Below are positions 51,239 through 61,184 of a stretch of 64,000 nucleotides of DNA, one piece after another; within the stretch, counting starts at the first letter, position 1, and the number at the start of each line of letters is the position of its first letter. This DNA is from RI-43 sp033764725. GTDB lineage: Bacteria; Pseudomonadota; Alphaproteobacteria; Caulobacterales; Aquidulcibacteraceae. The translations under genes and the position numbers were made by a program. The notes below the pieces were generated by a model. It ran no database searches. It worked only from the letters and a program-made list of their open reading frames with translations, and was not told the origin of the DNA. The stretch lies in NCBI GenBank assembly GCA_033764725.1, contig JANRIR010000021.1, positions 130,328-194,327 of the forward strand. Reading direction: 5' to 3'.

Positions 51239-52021
51239 ATGGAATTGTCGTCGAACATCGCGGCCGTGGTCACTGGCGGGGCGTCCGGGCTTGGCCTGGC
51301 GACCGTGAAGGCGCTGCGCGCCCACGGCGTGAAGGTCGCCATTTTCGACATGAACGAGGCCACCGGGACGAAATCCGCCGCGGAAACCGGGTCGGTGTTC
51401 TGCAAGGTCAACGTCACCGACGACGCCAGCGTCGACGCAGGGTTCGCCGCCGCGCGCGCCGCCAATGGCCAGGAGCGGATCCTGGTGAATTGCGCCGGCA
51501 CCGGCAATGCGGTGAAGACCGCCAGCCGCGCCAAGGAAACCGGCGAAATCAAGCATTTCCCGCTCGATGCGTTCAACATGATCATCCAGATCAACCTGGT
51601 CGGCACATTCCGTTGCATCGCCAAGAGCGCCGCAGGGATGCTGACGCTCGATCCCCTGCCGGACGGCGACCGCGGCGCGATCGTCAACACCGCCTCGGTC
51701 GCGGCCGAAGACGGCCAGATCGGCCAGGCGGCCTATTCCGCCTCGAAAGGCGGCGTCGTCGGCATGACGCTGCCCATCGCGCGCGATCTTTCGAGCGAAG
51801 GGATCCGCGTCAACACCATCCTGCCGGGCATTTTCAACACACCGCTGCTGGCCGCCGCGCCGCAGAACGTGAAAGATGCGCTGGGCGCGCAGGTGCCGTT
51901 CCCCAAGCGCCTCGGCAATCCGGAAGAATACGCCTCGCTCGCGCTGGAGATGATCCGCAACGGCTATTTCAACGGCGAGGACGTGCGCCTCGACGGGTCG
52001 ATCCGGATGGCGCCGCGCTAA
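51239..52021 (+). CDS. Short-chain dehydrogenase (HSD10-type 3-hydroxyacyl-CoA dehydrogenase-like)
   Basis: This 260-residue SDR starts at ATG 51239 after GGGAGAGG. It has VVTGGASGLGLATVKAL, NCAGTGNA, NTASVAAEDGQIGQAAYSASKGG and FNTPLL. This pattern, with an insert after NCAG and the terminal FNGEDVRLDGSIRM, resembles type-2 3-hydroxyacyl-CoA dehydrogenase. A beta-oxidation or alcohol oxidation step is likely. The gene lies upstream of the monooxygenase and may be co-transcribed. Confidence 0.9.
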   Translation: MELSSNIAAVVTGGASGLGLATVKALRAHGVKVAIFDMNEATGTKSAAETGSVFCKVNVTDDASVDAGFAAARAANGQERILVNCAGTGNAVKTASRAKETGEIKHFPLDAFNMIIQINLVGTFRCIAKSAAGMLTLDPLPDGDRGAIVNTASVAAEDGQIGQAAYSASKGGVVGMTLPIARDLSSEGIRVNTILPGIFNTPLLAAAPQNVKDALGAQVPFPKRLGNPEEYASLALEMIRNGYFNGEDVRLDGSIRMAPR

Positions 52022-52115
52022 AGTCTTGCCTGATCCGGCCGGCGCGCGCCAGCGCCCGCGCGCTTCGGCCGGCGCCGCCCGATCCCGGGGGCCGCCTACT
52101 GAAGGAGCGTGTGCG

Positions 52116-53621
52116 ATGGCCGATACCGAAACGCTGACGCGAGCCGGCGCCGCCGCGCAGGCGGGACATGTCGATGTGCTGATCGTTGGGGCCGGCATTT
52201 CCGGGATCGGCGCGGCGTATCATCTGCAGACGCAATGCCCGGGAAAAAGCTTCGTGATCCTCGACGCGCTCGAGGATTTCGGCGGCACATGGCTCACGCA
52301 CAAATATCCCGGCATCCGCTCCGACAGCGACCTCTACACCTTCGGCTATCGCTTCAAGCCGTGGGTCGGGCCGCCGATCGCGACCGCCGACAAGATCCTC
52401 ACCTATATCCGCGAGGTGATCGAGGAGAACGATCTCGCCCGCCATATCCGCTACAAGCACAAGATCACCGCCGCCCGCTGGTCGAGCGAGGACGCGCTGT
52501 GGACGGTCGAGGCGCGGCGCGCCGATACGGGCGAAACCGTTTCTTATACCTGCAACTTTCTCTGGATGTGCCAGGGCTATTATCGCCACGCCGAGGGCTA
52601 TACGCCGGACTGGCCGGGGATGGAGAGCTTCAAGGGCCGCATCGTCCATCCCCAGACCTGGCCCGACGATCTCGACGTCAAGGGCAAGCGCGTCATCGTC
52701 ATCGGCTCGGGCGCGACGGCCGCGACACTCGTGCCCGCCATCGCACCCGACGTCGCACATGTAACGATGCTGCAGCGCTCGCCGACCTATTTCTTCCCCG
52801 CGATGAATCGCAACGAACTCGCCGACACGCTCCGCGAGATCAAGATCGACGATGCGCTCATCCACGACATCGTGCGCAAGAAAATGCTGCACGATCAGGA
52901 GGTGATCACCCGGCGCTGCATGGAGGAGCCGGAGGTCGTCAAGGCCGAACTCCTTGAAGCCGTGAAGGCGTTTCTCGGCCCCGATTACGACGTGGCGACG
53001 CATTTCACGCCGCGCTACCGGCCCTGGCGCCAGCGCGTCGCCTTCGTGCCGGACGGCGACCTGTTCCAGGGCATCGCCTCCGGCAAGGCAAGCGTCGTCA
53101 CCGCCGAGATCGAGCGCTTCACGGAAAAGGGCGTGCGGCTGCAATCCGGCGAAGAACTTGAGGCCGACATCATCGTCACGGCCACCGGTTTCAATCTCTC
53201 CATCCTCGGCGATATCGCCTTCACCATCGACGGCGCACCACTCGATCTCGCCGACACCGTCACTTATCGCGGCATGATGTTCACCGGCGTGCCGAACCTG
53301 ATCTGGATTTTCGGCTATTTCCGCGCGAGTTGGACCTTGCGGGTCGATCTCGTCGGCGATTTCACCTGCCGACTGTTGAACCACATGGACGCGCACGGCT
53401 ATCGCCGGGTCGATGTCGCGCTGCGACCGGAAGATCGCGACATGGCGTTGCAGCCTTGGATCGATCCGGAGAATTTCAATCCCAATTATCTGCTGCGCGA
53501 CCTGCACCGCCTCCCGAAGGCCGGCGACAAGCCGGAATGGCGGCACAATCAGGATTACTGGCGCGAGAAGGACGAAATCCCCGCCATCGACGTCGCGGGC
53601 GCCGAATTCGTTTATCGGTGA
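52116..53621 (+). CDS. Flavin monooxygenase, Baeyer-Villiger type
   Basis: This 501-residue protein starts at ATG 52116 after GAAGGAG. It has FAD-binding GAGISGIGAAYHL (25-37), FGGTWLTHKYPGIRSD, the BVMO fingerprint FKGRIVHPQTWP at 172-183 and NADPH site GSGATAATLVPAI. BVMOs insert oxygen next to ketones to give esters or lactones. A C-terminal extension (DLHRLPKAGDKPEWRHNQDYWREKDEIP) is as in many bacterial FMO/BVMO proteins. The ketone is unknown. Confidence 0.92.
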   Translation: MADTETLTRAGAAAQAGHVDVLIVGAGISGIGAAYHLQTQCPGKSFVILDALEDFGGTWLTHKYPGIRSDSDLYTFGYRFKPWVGPPIATADKILTYIREVIEENDLARHIRYKHKITAARWSSEDALWTVEARRADTGETVSYTCNFLWMCQGYYRHAEGYTPDWPGMESFKGRIVHPQTWPDDLDVKGKRVIVIGSGATAATLVPAIAPDVAHVTMLQRSPTYFFPAMNRNELADTLREIKIDDALIHDIVRKKMLHDQEVITRRCMEEPEVVKAELLEAVKAFLGPDYDVATHFTPRYRPWRQRVAFVPDGDLFQGIASGKASVVTAEIERFTEKGVRLQSGEELEADIIVTATGFNLSILGDIAFTIDGAPLDLADTVTYRGMMFTGVPNLIWIFGYFRASWTLRVDLVGDFTCRLLNHMDAHGYRRVDVALRPEDRDMALQPWIDPENFNPNYLLRDLHRLPKAGDKPEWRHNQDYWREKDEIPAIDVAGAEFVYR

Positions 53622-53630
53622 GGCCGCGCT

Positions 53631-54587
53631 TCAGGCGGCGCTTGTCAATTTCACGAACACATCCTCAAGGTCCGGCTCTTGGATCGAGAGATCCTTGATC
53701 GACACGCCCGCGCGGCGCACGCGATCGAGCAGATCCTCCACCGCATGCGCGCGCGTCGAATAGGTCAGCGTCAAGGCGCCGTCGCGCTGCAGCGCAGCCT
53801 TCACGTCCTCGAAGCCGGCGGGAATGTCGGTCAACGCCGTCTGCGGCCGCACGACGAGCGTTTTCTGATCGAGCCGGCCGATCAATTGCGCCGTCGGTTC
53901 GCAGGCGATCACCTCGCCATGATTGATGATGGCGATGGTGTCGCATAATTCCTGCGCTTCTTCGAGATAGTGCGTGGTCAGCACGATCGTCACGCCCTGG
54001 CTGTGCAGACGGCGCACATAATCCCACAATTGCTTGCGCAGCTCGACATCGACGCCGGCGGTCGGTTCATCCAGCACCAGAACCGGCGGCGCATGCACCA
54101 TCGCCTTGGCGACCAGGAGCCGGCGCTTCATGCCGCCCGACAACGTGCGCGCATAGGCGTCGCGCTTGTCCCACAGGCCCACGGCTTCGAGGATTTCACG
54201 CGTGCGGCGCTGCGCCTTCGGCACGCCATAAAATCCCGCCTGGATCTCCATGCTTTCTTCCGGCGTGAAGAAAGGATCCATGTTCAGCTCTTGCGGCACG
54301 ATGCCGATCGAGCCGCGCGCATTGCGCGGGTCGGCGTCGATGTCGTGGCCCCAGATCGCGGCGGTTCCGCCGGATTTCACCACCAGCCCGCCAAGAATGT
54401 TGATGAAGGTGGACTTGCCCGCGCCGTTTGGCCCGAGCAGCCCGAAGAACGACCCCCGCGGAATCAGGAGATCGATCCCCTTCAGCGCTTCCTTGGCAGG
54501 CGCCTTGCCTTGCGCCCGATAGGTCTTTCTGAGGCCCCGCGCGGCGATGGCGTAGGCGGGCGCAGAGGGTTCGGGGTCGGCGGGCAT
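53631..54587 (-). CDS. ABC transporter ATP-binding protein (drug/lipid-export type)
   Basis: This 318-residue ATPase has Walker A GPNGAGKST (52-60), signature LSGGMKRRL, Walker B VLVLDEPTAGVD and the switch His in TTHYLEE. A C-terminal extension (about 80 residues) is like DrrA/NatA ATPases. No permease gene is adjacent in the window; the partner must be elsewhere. Start ATG 54587 was chosen; an earlier in-frame start is proline-rich and unlikely. Confidence 0.93.
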   Translation of the reverse strand: MPADPEPSAPAYAIAARGLRKTYRAQGKAPAKEALKGIDLLIPRGSFFGLLGPNGAGKSTFINILGGLVVKSGGTAAIWGHDIDADPRNARGSIGIVPQELNMDPFFTPEESMEIQAGFYGVPKAQRRTREILEAVGLWDKRDAYARTLSGGMKRRLLVAKAMVHAPPVLVLDEPTAGVDVELRKQLWDYVRRLHSQGVTIVLTTHYLEEAQELCDTIAIINHGEVIACEPTAQLIGRLDQKTLVVRPQTALTDIPAGFEDVKAALQRDGALTLTYSTRAHAVEDLLDRVRRAGVSIKDLSIQEPDLEDVFVKLTSAA

Positions 54588-54667
54588 GGGGGGAGCGGTC
54601 CGGGCTGGCGCGAGCGGAGGATGGGCAGTAGGTACGGGGCGCATCCCCGCTTCGCAAGCCAAGGCCC

Positions 54668-54853
54668 ATGCAGACCGCACAACCGCCCGCCCCGCCCGAG
54701 ATCATCGAAACGACCGAACACCGCATCAAGTGCGACGGCGGCGGCGGCGCGCTGGGCCATCCGGTCGTGTATTACGAAATCGGTGAAGCCGGCTTCGTGG
54801 AGTGCGGCTATTGCGACCGCCGCTTTGTCCTCAAGGACGCCGCCGCGCATTGA
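54668..54853 (+). CDS. zf-CHCC (NDUFS6-like) zinc-finger protein
   Basis: This 61-residue protein has ligands Cys22 (HRIKCDGG), His31 (LGHPVVYYEI) and CxxC at 46-49 (ECGYCDRRF), the CHCC zinc pattern. The family includes the NDUFS6 subunit of mitochondrial complex I and its alphaproteobacterial homologues. A role in respiratory complex I is likely. Confidence 0.9.
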   Translation: MQTAQPPAPPEIIETTEHRIKCDGGGGALGHPVVYYEIGEAGFVECGYCDRRFVLKDAAAH

Positions 54854-54860
54854 GCGGCCG

Positions 54861-55481
54861 CTAATCGCCCAAGCGCGCCTTCAGCGCGGCGTTTTCCGCC
54901 TCGAGCGCCGCGAGGCGCTCGCGCACCGGCGCCAAGGCCGCCGCGAGCTCCGCCTCGGTGAACCGCGGCGTGATGTGCTGCGGGCAGTTCCAGTCCAGCG
55001 CCTCGACCGTCGCCACAAAAGCGCGCTCGACCGCCGCCCTGTAGCCCGGCAGCGTCAGGCGCTGCATCAGGTCGGGGTCTTCCGCGCGATCGACAAGGCG
55101 GATGCGCGCCAGCGCCTTCAATCGGGCGCGGCCGGGAAAATCCATGAAAATGAAGGCGGCGCGGTTGTCCCCTGCGAGATTGCCGACCGACACATATTGC
55201 CGATTGCCGCGAAAGTCCGGGAAGGCGAAGCGCGCCTCGTCCAGCGCCTGGACGAAGCCCGGCGGTCCGCCGCGATGCTGCACGTAAGGCCAGCCGGTTT
55301 CCGAAACGGTCGCCATGAAGAAATGGTCGCGCGCAGCGATGAACGTGGCGGCGGCGCCGTCGAGCGTGAACAGCCGCTCGCTTGACCCCTCCTGCGCCGC
55401 ATAGGCGGCGCGCGATCCCATGGCCGCCTGCACCGCCTGCACGGCGGGCGTGAAGGCGATGTCCGCAAACGTCTTGATCAT
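54861..55481 (-). CDS. Pyridoxamine 5'-phosphate oxidase-like flavin-binding protein
   Basis: This 206-residue protein of the split-barrel fold has DHFFMATVSETGWPYVQHRGGPPGFVQ, FRGNRQYVSVGNLAGDNRAAFIFMDFPGRARLKALARI and WNCPQHITPRFTEAEL. A coiled C-terminal helix (LAALEAENAALKARLGD) ends it. Members bind FMN or F420-like cofactors; many are simple detoxification reductases. Confidence 0.88.
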   Translation of the reverse strand: MIKTFADIAFTPAVQAVQAAMGSRAAYAAQEGSSERLFTLDGAAATFIAARDHFFMATVSETGWPYVQHRGGPPGFVQALDEARFAFPDFRGNRQYVSVGNLAGDNRAAFIFMDFPGRARLKALARIRLVDRAEDPDLMQRLTLPGYRAAVERAFVATVEALDWNCPQHITPRFTEAELAAALAPVRERLAALEAENAALKARLGD

Positions 55482-55559
55482 GTCGTCTCCAGCCTTGGCT
55501 GGTACGTGGGCGGGCGATGTGCGGTTTCAAGCGGCGCGATTGCGGCTTAAAAAGCCCGC

Positions 55560-58433
55560 ATGGCAGACCAGACCGTCACCCCCGCGCCCACGGCGCACGC
55601 GCCCGTCGGCCCCGGCGCAAGACTCTATCTCGTCGACGGCTCGGGCTACATCTTTCGCGCCTATCACGCCCTGCCGCCGCTGACGCGCGCGAGCGACGGC
55701 ATGCCGGTCGGCGCGGTGTCCGGTTTCTGCAACATGCTGTGGAAATTCCTGGAGGACATGAAGACCGGCGAAAAGCCGACGCATCTGGCCGTCATTTTCG
55801 ACGCGTCGGAAAAAACCTTCCGCAACGATCTCTATCCCGAATACAAGGCGCATCGCCCACCGGCGCCGGAAGATCTCGTGCCGCAATTCGCGCTGATCCG
55901 CGAGGCCACGCGCGCCTTCGGCATTCCCGCGATCGAAATGGCCGGCTATGAGGCGGACGATCTGATCGCGACCTATGCGCGCCAAGCCGCGAAGGCGGGC
56001 GCGGAGGTTTTGATTGTCTCTTCCGACAAGGATTTGATGCAGCTCATAGAGGACGGCCGCATCCGCTTGTTCGATCCGATGAAACAAAAGCCGCTGGGGC
56101 CCGAGGCGGTGATGGAGAAGTTCGGAGTCGCGCCGGACAAGGTGATCGAAGTGCAGGCGCTGATGGGCGACAGCGTCGACAATGTGCCCGGCTGCCCCGG
56201 CGTGGGCCCGAAAACCGCCGCCGAATTGATCAACGCCTATGGCGACATCGAAACGCTGCTGGCGCGCGCAGACGAGATCAAGCAGCCGAAGCGGCGCGAG
56301 GCGATCATCGCCAACGCCGACAAAATCCGCATCTCCAAACAATTGGTGACGCTGAAGGACGATGTGCCGAACGTCGCGCCGATGGAGACGTTCGCCGTCG
56401 ACGATCCCGATCCCGCAGCCCTCATCGCCTTTCTGGAGGCGATGGAGTTTCGCACGCTGACTCGGCGCGTGCGCGAACAAGCGGGCGAGGCTGCGCCGCC
56501 GCCCAGCGTGGAGCCGTCACACGCCGCCGCGCCCGCACCCGAGGCCGATCCGCCGATCGATCTCGACGCCTACGAGATGGTCGACACGGTGGAGCGGCTC
56601 GCCTGGTGGATGGCGCAGGCCAAGGCGCAAGGCTATCTCGCGATCGACACCGAAACAGACAGTCTCGACGCGACGCGCGCCCGCATGGTTGGCGTTTCGC
56701 TGGCGCTCGCGCCGAACCGGGCGTGCTATATTCCGCTGTTGCATGCCGATCCCGCGCCGGCGGCGAACGGCGACCTTTTTGGCGAAGAGCGGAAATCCAT
56801 CGTTTCCACCGCCCCGAAACAAATCCCGATGGCGGACGCGGTCGCCGCGCTGAAGCCGGTTTTGGAGGATCCGGCGGTCCTCAAGATCGGGCAGAACATC
56901 AAGTACGATTTGGCGATCTTTCTGCGCCACGGGATTCGCGTCGCGCCGATCGATTGCACGATGCTGATCTCCTATTGCCTTGCAGGCGGGCTGCACAATC
57001 ACGGCATGGACGAATTGTCCGTGCGCCATCTCGGCCACACGCCTATTCCGTTCAAGGACGTCGCCGGCAGCGGCAAGACCCAGATCACGTTCGACCGCGT
57101 GCCGCTGGCGCAGGCGACGCGCTATTCCGCCGAGGACGCCGACGTGACCTTGCGCCTGTGGCGCAGGCTCAAGCCGCAGCTTGGCGCAGCGCAGGTGCGC
57201 ACCGTGTACGAAACGCTGGAGCGGCCGATGCCGTGGGTGCTGGCGGAGATGGAATTGGCGGGGATCAAGGTCGATCCCGACGAGCTCTCGCGCATGTCCG
57301 GCGAGTTCGCGCAGCGCATGGCCGCCTATGAGGACGAAGCGCATACGCTTGCGGGCAAGCCGTTCAATCTCGGTTCGCCCAAGCAATTGGGGGAAATCCT
57401 GTTCGACGAGATGGCGATCCCGGGCGGGCGCAAGACCAAGACCGGCGCCTGGTCGACCGATTCCGATGCGCTGGAGGACGTCGCAGCGCTTGGTCACGCC
57501 CTGCCGCGCGTGGTGCTTGATTGGCGCCAACTGCAGAAGCTGCGCTCGACCTACACCGAGGCGCTGCGCGACGCGATCAATCCGGATACCAAGCGCGTGC
57601 ACACCTCCTTCGCGCTCGCGGCGACCACCACCGGACGGCTCTCCTCCTCCGACCCAAACCTGCAGAACATCCCCATCCGCACCGACGAGGGCCGCCGCAT
57701 TCGCGAGGCCTTCATTGCGGAGCCCGGGCACGTGCTGATCTCGGCCGACTACAGCCAGATCGAATTGCGCCTGCTGGCGCATGTCGCCGACATTCCGGAA
57801 CTGAAGAAGGCCTTCGCCGACGGCCTCGACATCCACGCCATGACGGCGTCGGAAATGTTCGGCGTGCCGATCGCCGGCATGGATCCGATGATCCGCCGCC
57901 AGGCCAAGGCGATCAATTTCGGGATTATTTACGGCATTTCCGCGTTCGGTCTTGCGCGCAATCTCGGCATCGAGCAGGGCGAAGCCGCCGCCTACATCAA
58001 GAAATATTTCGAGCGGTTTCCCGGCATCCGGGCCTACATGGACAGCGCAAAGCATTTCGCTCGCGAGCACGGCTATGTGCAGACGATCTTCGGCCGCAAA
58101 TGCTGGGTCGCGGGCATCAAGTCGAAAACGCCGGCCGAGCGCGCCTTCGCCGAGCGCCAGGCGATCAACGCGCCGCTGCAAGGCGCCGCCGCCGACATCA
58201 TCCGCCGGGCGATGATCCGCATGCCGGAAGCGCTGCGCGCGGCCGGCCTCAAGGCGCGCATGCTTTTGCAGGTGCATGACGAATTGGTGTTCGAAGCGCC
58301 CGAGGCCGAAGCCGACGCCACGCGCGCGACGGTGAAGCGCATCATGGAAAACGCGCCCCACCCTGCCGTGCAGATCGACGTGCCGCTCGTGGTCGAGGCC
58401 AACGCCGCCAAAACCTGGGCCGCAGCGCACTGA
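55560..58433 (+). CDS. polA: DNA polymerase I
   Basis: This 957-residue protein contains the 5'-3' exonuclease (LYLVDGSGYIFRAYHAL, VSSDKDLMQL, NVPGCPGVGPKTAAELI), a 3'-5' exonuclease-type region (AIDTETDSLDATRA, KIGQNIKYD, YSAEDADVTLRLW) and the polymerase with motif A DYSQIELR, motif B RRQAKAINFGIIYG and motif C LLQVHDELVFEAP. The D-E-D exonuclease residues look kept. It performs repair and Okazaki fragment maturation. Confidence 0.97.
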   Translation: MADQTVTPAPTAHAPVGPGARLYLVDGSGYIFRAYHALPPLTRASDGMPVGAVSGFCNMLWKFLEDMKTGEKPTHLAVIFDASEKTFRNDLYPEYKAHRPPAPEDLVPQFALIREATRAFGIPAIEMAGYEADDLIATYARQAAKAGAEVLIVSSDKDLMQLIEDGRIRLFDPMKQKPLGPEAVMEKFGVAPDKVIEVQALMGDSVDNVPGCPGVGPKTAAELINAYGDIETLLARADEIKQPKRREAIIANADKIRISKQLVTLKDDVPNVAPMETFAVDDPDPAALIAFLEAMEFRTLTRRVREQAGEAAPPPSVEPSHAAAPAPEADPPIDLDAYEMVDTVERLAWWMAQAKAQGYLAIDTETDSLDATRARMVGVSLALAPNRACYIPLLHADPAPAANGDLFGEERKSIVSTAPKQIPMADAVAALKPVLEDPAVLKIGQNIKYDLAIFLRHGIRVAPIDCTMLISYCLAGGLHNHGMDELSVRHLGHTPIPFKDVAGSGKTQITFDRVPLAQATRYSAEDADVTLRLWRRLKPQLGAAQVRTVYETLERPMPWVLAEMELAGIKVDPDELSRMSGEFAQRMAAYEDEAHTLAGKPFNLGSPKQLGEILFDEMAIPGGRKTKTGAWSTDSDALEDVAALGHALPRVVLDWRQLQKLRSTYTEALRDAINPDTKRVHTSFALAATTTGRLSSSDPNLQNIPIRTDEGRRIREAFIAEPGHVLISADYSQIELRLLAHVADIPELKKAFADGLDIHAMTASEMFGVPIAGMDPMIRRQAKAINFGIIYGISAFGLARNLGIEQGEAAAYIKKYFERFPGIRAYMDSAKHFAREHGYVQTIFGRKCWVAGIKSKTPAERAFAERQAINAPLQGAAADIIRRAMIRMPEALRAAGLKARMLLQVHDELVFEAPEAEADATRATVKRIMENAPHPAVQIDVPLVVEANAAKTWAAAH

Positions 58434-58639
58434 GGGCGGCGGCGCCGCGACAGCGAGGAGCATGCCCAGCGCTGCGCCGAACCGTTTGAAGCCCTAAAGC
58501 ATACCGATCTCGCTTGACGTTACGTCGTCGCGTTGCGGCGGGCGGCATGAACTCGGACCGTCTCGGATGAACTGAATTCGCCGCTCCGATTGCGGACCGG
58601 CCGTGCGCTGGTATGCTTGGCGCTCAAGGGAGCCAAGCC

Positions 58640-59443
58640 ATGTCCAACGAACAGCGCGTCTCGATCACCCTGGAAGACGGCGTCGCCGATGTGCGCTTCA
58701 CCCGCGCAGACAAGATGAACGCGCTCGACAACGCGCAATTCGCCGCCGTGGCGAAAGCGATCGACGATCTGGCGGCGATGAAGGGATTGCGCTGCGTGGT
58801 CGTCTCCGGCGAAGGGCGCGCCTTCTGCGCCGGGCTCGACCTGTCGCGGTTCGGCTCCGGCGAGGGCGCGCAATCGGACCGATCCTTCGCCGATCGCACG
58901 CATGGCCTGGCGAACGCGGCGCAGCATCTCGCCTGGGGCTGGCGCATGCTGCCTGTGCCTGTCCTTGCGGCGGTGCACGGCGTGGCGTTCGGCGGCGGCT
59001 TCCAGATCATGCTCGGCGCCGACATCCGCTTCGTGGCGCCCGACACGCGCCTTGCGGTGATGGAGATGAAATGGGGGCTGATCCCCGACATGGCGGGCGT
59101 GGCCTTGATGCGCCATCTCGCCAGCGACGACATCGTGCGCGAGCTTACCTACACGGCGCGCGAGTTTTCCGGCGAGCAGGCCAAGGCCTATGGTTTCGCA
59201 ACCCATCTCTCTGCGCAGCCGCACGCCGATGCGATGGCGCTTGCGCGCGAAATCGCCGGCAAGAATCCGCACGCCGTACGCGCCGCCAAGCGCTTGATGA
59301 ATCTGTCGCGCGACGCGAACGCCGGCGAGATCCTTGTGCAGGAATCGAAGGAAATGGCGGGCCTCATGCGCACGCCGAACCAGATCGAAACCGTGCTCGC
59401 CGTGCAGCAGAAGCGCGCGCCGGTGTTCGAAGAAGCCGGCTGA
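58640..59443 (+). CDS. Crotonase-family enoyl-CoA hydratase/isomerase
   Basis: The protein has 267 residues, ATG 58640 after AAGGGAG. It has FTRADKMNALDNAQF, CVVVSGEGRAFCAGLDLSRFGSGE (oxyanion hole) and HGVAFGGGFQIMLGADIRFVAPDT. The acid/base Glu is in LAVMEMKWGLIPD. It may hydrate enoyl-CoA or isomerise it. It is isolated from the catabolic cluster above and the exact role is open. Confidence 0.93.
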   Translation: MSNEQRVSITLEDGVADVRFTRADKMNALDNAQFAAVAKAIDDLAAMKGLRCVVVSGEGRAFCAGLDLSRFGSGEGAQSDRSFADRTHGLANAAQHLAWGWRMLPVPVLAAVHGVAFGGGFQIMLGADIRFVAPDTRLAVMEMKWGLIPDMAGVALMRHLASDDIVRELTYTAREFSGEQAKAYGFATHLSAQPHADAMALAREIAGKNPHAVRAAKRLMNLSRDANAGEILVQESKEMAGLMRTPNQIETVLAVQQKRAPVFEEAG

Positions 59444-59454
59444 TCGCGCAGCGC

Positions 59455-60333
59455 CTACGGCCCCTCAACGGCAAGCCCGCGCGCGCGCAGCATGTCGATG
59501 ACGTTCTCCTCGCCAACCAGGTGGGCTGCGCCAACCGCCACGAGCACGTCATCCTCGCCCGCGAGCATGGCGATGATCTCATCGGTCCATCGCGCATTGC
59601 GATCGGTCAGCACCGCCGCGCGCAAGGCCGGCGGCATCGCGTCGAACTCCGCGTCGAGCCCGCGCGCCAGGCGGCGCACATCGCCGCGCGCCCACGCCTC
59701 GTCGAGCGCGGTCGCTGCGGCGGCGCCGGCGTTCACGGCCTCGATCGTCTCCAGCAGAAAATCGATCTGGTCGCGTTCCGACAGGTCCGCGAGAAAGCCC
59801 ACCTGCTGCTCGACCGTTTCAAGATGCGCGATCCGCGCGCCGTCCGCACGCGCCCGTGCCGCTAGCACGGTCTCGACGCCCGCCGACTGCACCGCGCCCT
59901 GGCGCGCATACGCCGCCGCGCTCAATTGCAGCGCCGCAAGCCACGGGCGCACGGTCTCGAACTGGCGCGCATCCAGCCCGACCTTCTGCGCCGCCCGCGC
60001 CAACGCGGCGCGCTGGTCGGCGTTGAGGGCGGCCGGCAGCGTCTGTCCCGGCGGATAGGCCCCGCGCTGCGCCGCCAGCGCCTGATAGGCCGTCGCCGCT
60101 TCGGCGCCGACGTCGGCCTCGAACACCACGATCTCCGCCTCGGCCAGCGCCGCATCGAGGCGCGCACTGCGCCAGACGAGATTGGGACGCAGCACATGCA
60201 CCGACCCGAACAGCCAGACGGTCGAATCCGCGTCGCTGATCGACCAGAGCGGCGGCCCCTGGCCCTCCGGCGGCGCAGGCGCGCAGCCCAGCGCCGCGGC
60301 GAGAACGAAAGCCGGCAGAAGATGTCGAGCCAT
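59455..60333 (-). CDS. TraB/GumN-family lipoprotein
   Basis: This 292-residue protein starts with a lipoprotein signal (FVLAAALGC, Cys17). It has the TraB/GumN pattern: PPLWSISDADSTVWLFGSVHVL, ETVLAARARADG, LETVEQQVGFLADL and a terminal VLVAVGAAHLVGEENVIDMLRARG. The GSVH and GAAHL motifs form the putative metal site of TIKI-like proteases. Exact substrate is unknown. It lies 73 bp before the tRNA gene. Confidence 0.9.
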   Translation of the reverse strand: MARHLLPAFVLAAALGCAPAPPEGQGPPLWSISDADSTVWLFGSVHVLRPNLVWRSARLDAALAEAEIVVFEADVGAEAATAYQALAAQRGAYPPGQTLPAALNADQRAALARAAQKVGLDARQFETVRPWLAALQLSAAAYARQGAVQSAGVETVLAARARADGARIAHLETVEQQVGFLADLSERDQIDFLLETIEAVNAGAAAATALDEAWARGDVRRLARGLDAEFDAMPPALRAAVLTDRNARWTDEIIAMLAGEDDVLVAVGAAHLVGEENVIDMLRARGLAVEGP

Positions 60334-60406
60334 GGACGGCTTTATTGCCTCTGGGAGAGGCTTCCGCTAGCTTCCGCCCCCTCCTAGCAGGGCCCCGCGC
60401 CCTCAA

Positions 60407-60483
<77 letters not shown>

Positions 60484-60640
60484 TTTAATCAATTGAAAAT
60501 ATTGAATTTTTCTGCGGATTTCGCGGAACGCTAGCAGAACTGGGGTCCCTCGGGGTCCTTTCGATTGCCGGCGCGGTGTGGCGTCGGCGTAACGGAAGTC
60601 GTCGGCCGATAGGAGCGCGGGTCAGCCGACGACAAGGTGA

Positions 60641-60988
60641 TCAGGCGGCGGCGGACAGCGGCACAGCCAGCGGCGTGAGGAAGACCGAAAACGCCACGCC
60701 GGGCGCATGCGGTGACACGCCGGTTAGCGTCGCGGTTCCACGATCCTCACGACCGGTCAGGTTGATTGTGAACGACGTCACCGGTCCGAAAACCGACGCG
60801 AAGCCGGGATCATGCTGATCGACACGTATTGAGGCGGAAATGTCGGGCCCGACCTGTTTCATCCGGCCGACATAGCTGAACCCGCTGTCGCCACCGACAA
60901 TTTGTCCGCCGCCGAAGAAATGGACCACGCCTGAGCCTTCGCCGATCGGCGTAGCGAAGCGAGCGCGATAAAGACCGTCCGAGAGCAT
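60641..60988 (-). CDS. GrlR-like regulatory protein
   Basis: This 115-residue beta-barrel protein reads DGLYRARFATPIGEGSGVVHFFGGGQIVGGDSGFSYVGRM at the start. It then has the core SVFGPVTSFTINLTG and ends PHAPGVAFSVFLTPLA. This fits the GrlR family (T3SS negative regulator in EPEC; homologues in many alphaproteobacteria with unknown roles). It sits between the tRNA and the DUF3800 gene and probably belongs to the inserted element. Confidence 0.75.
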   Translation of the reverse strand: MLSDGLYRARFATPIGEGSGVVHFFGGGQIVGGDSGFSYVGRMKQVGPDISASIRVDQHDPGFASVFGPVTSFTINLTGREDRGTATLTGVSPHAPGVAFSVFLTPLAVPLSAAA

Positions 60989-61184
60989 TGACTTATCCCT
61001 AGGGGAGACGCGGGCACCATTACCCAAGGGAAATGGTCGAACGATTCTCGCGCGCGCAATAGCGGCAAGAACACAAGGTAAACAAAAATTTAACTGTGAG
61101 CAGTTCGATCGAATAAACCAAGTTGTGGCGTCGGCGTCACGGCGTTCACGGGATTTCAAGCCGTGCGTGCGACCTTGGGCGGCT

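Noticed and set aside
58434..58639. Possible small gene between polA and the crotonase gene
   Set aside because: No frame with a ribosome site or recognisable product.
60484..60640. Possible integrase remnant right after the tRNA
   Set aside because: No reading frame with integrase motifs could be read on either strand; nothing supported in this stretch.
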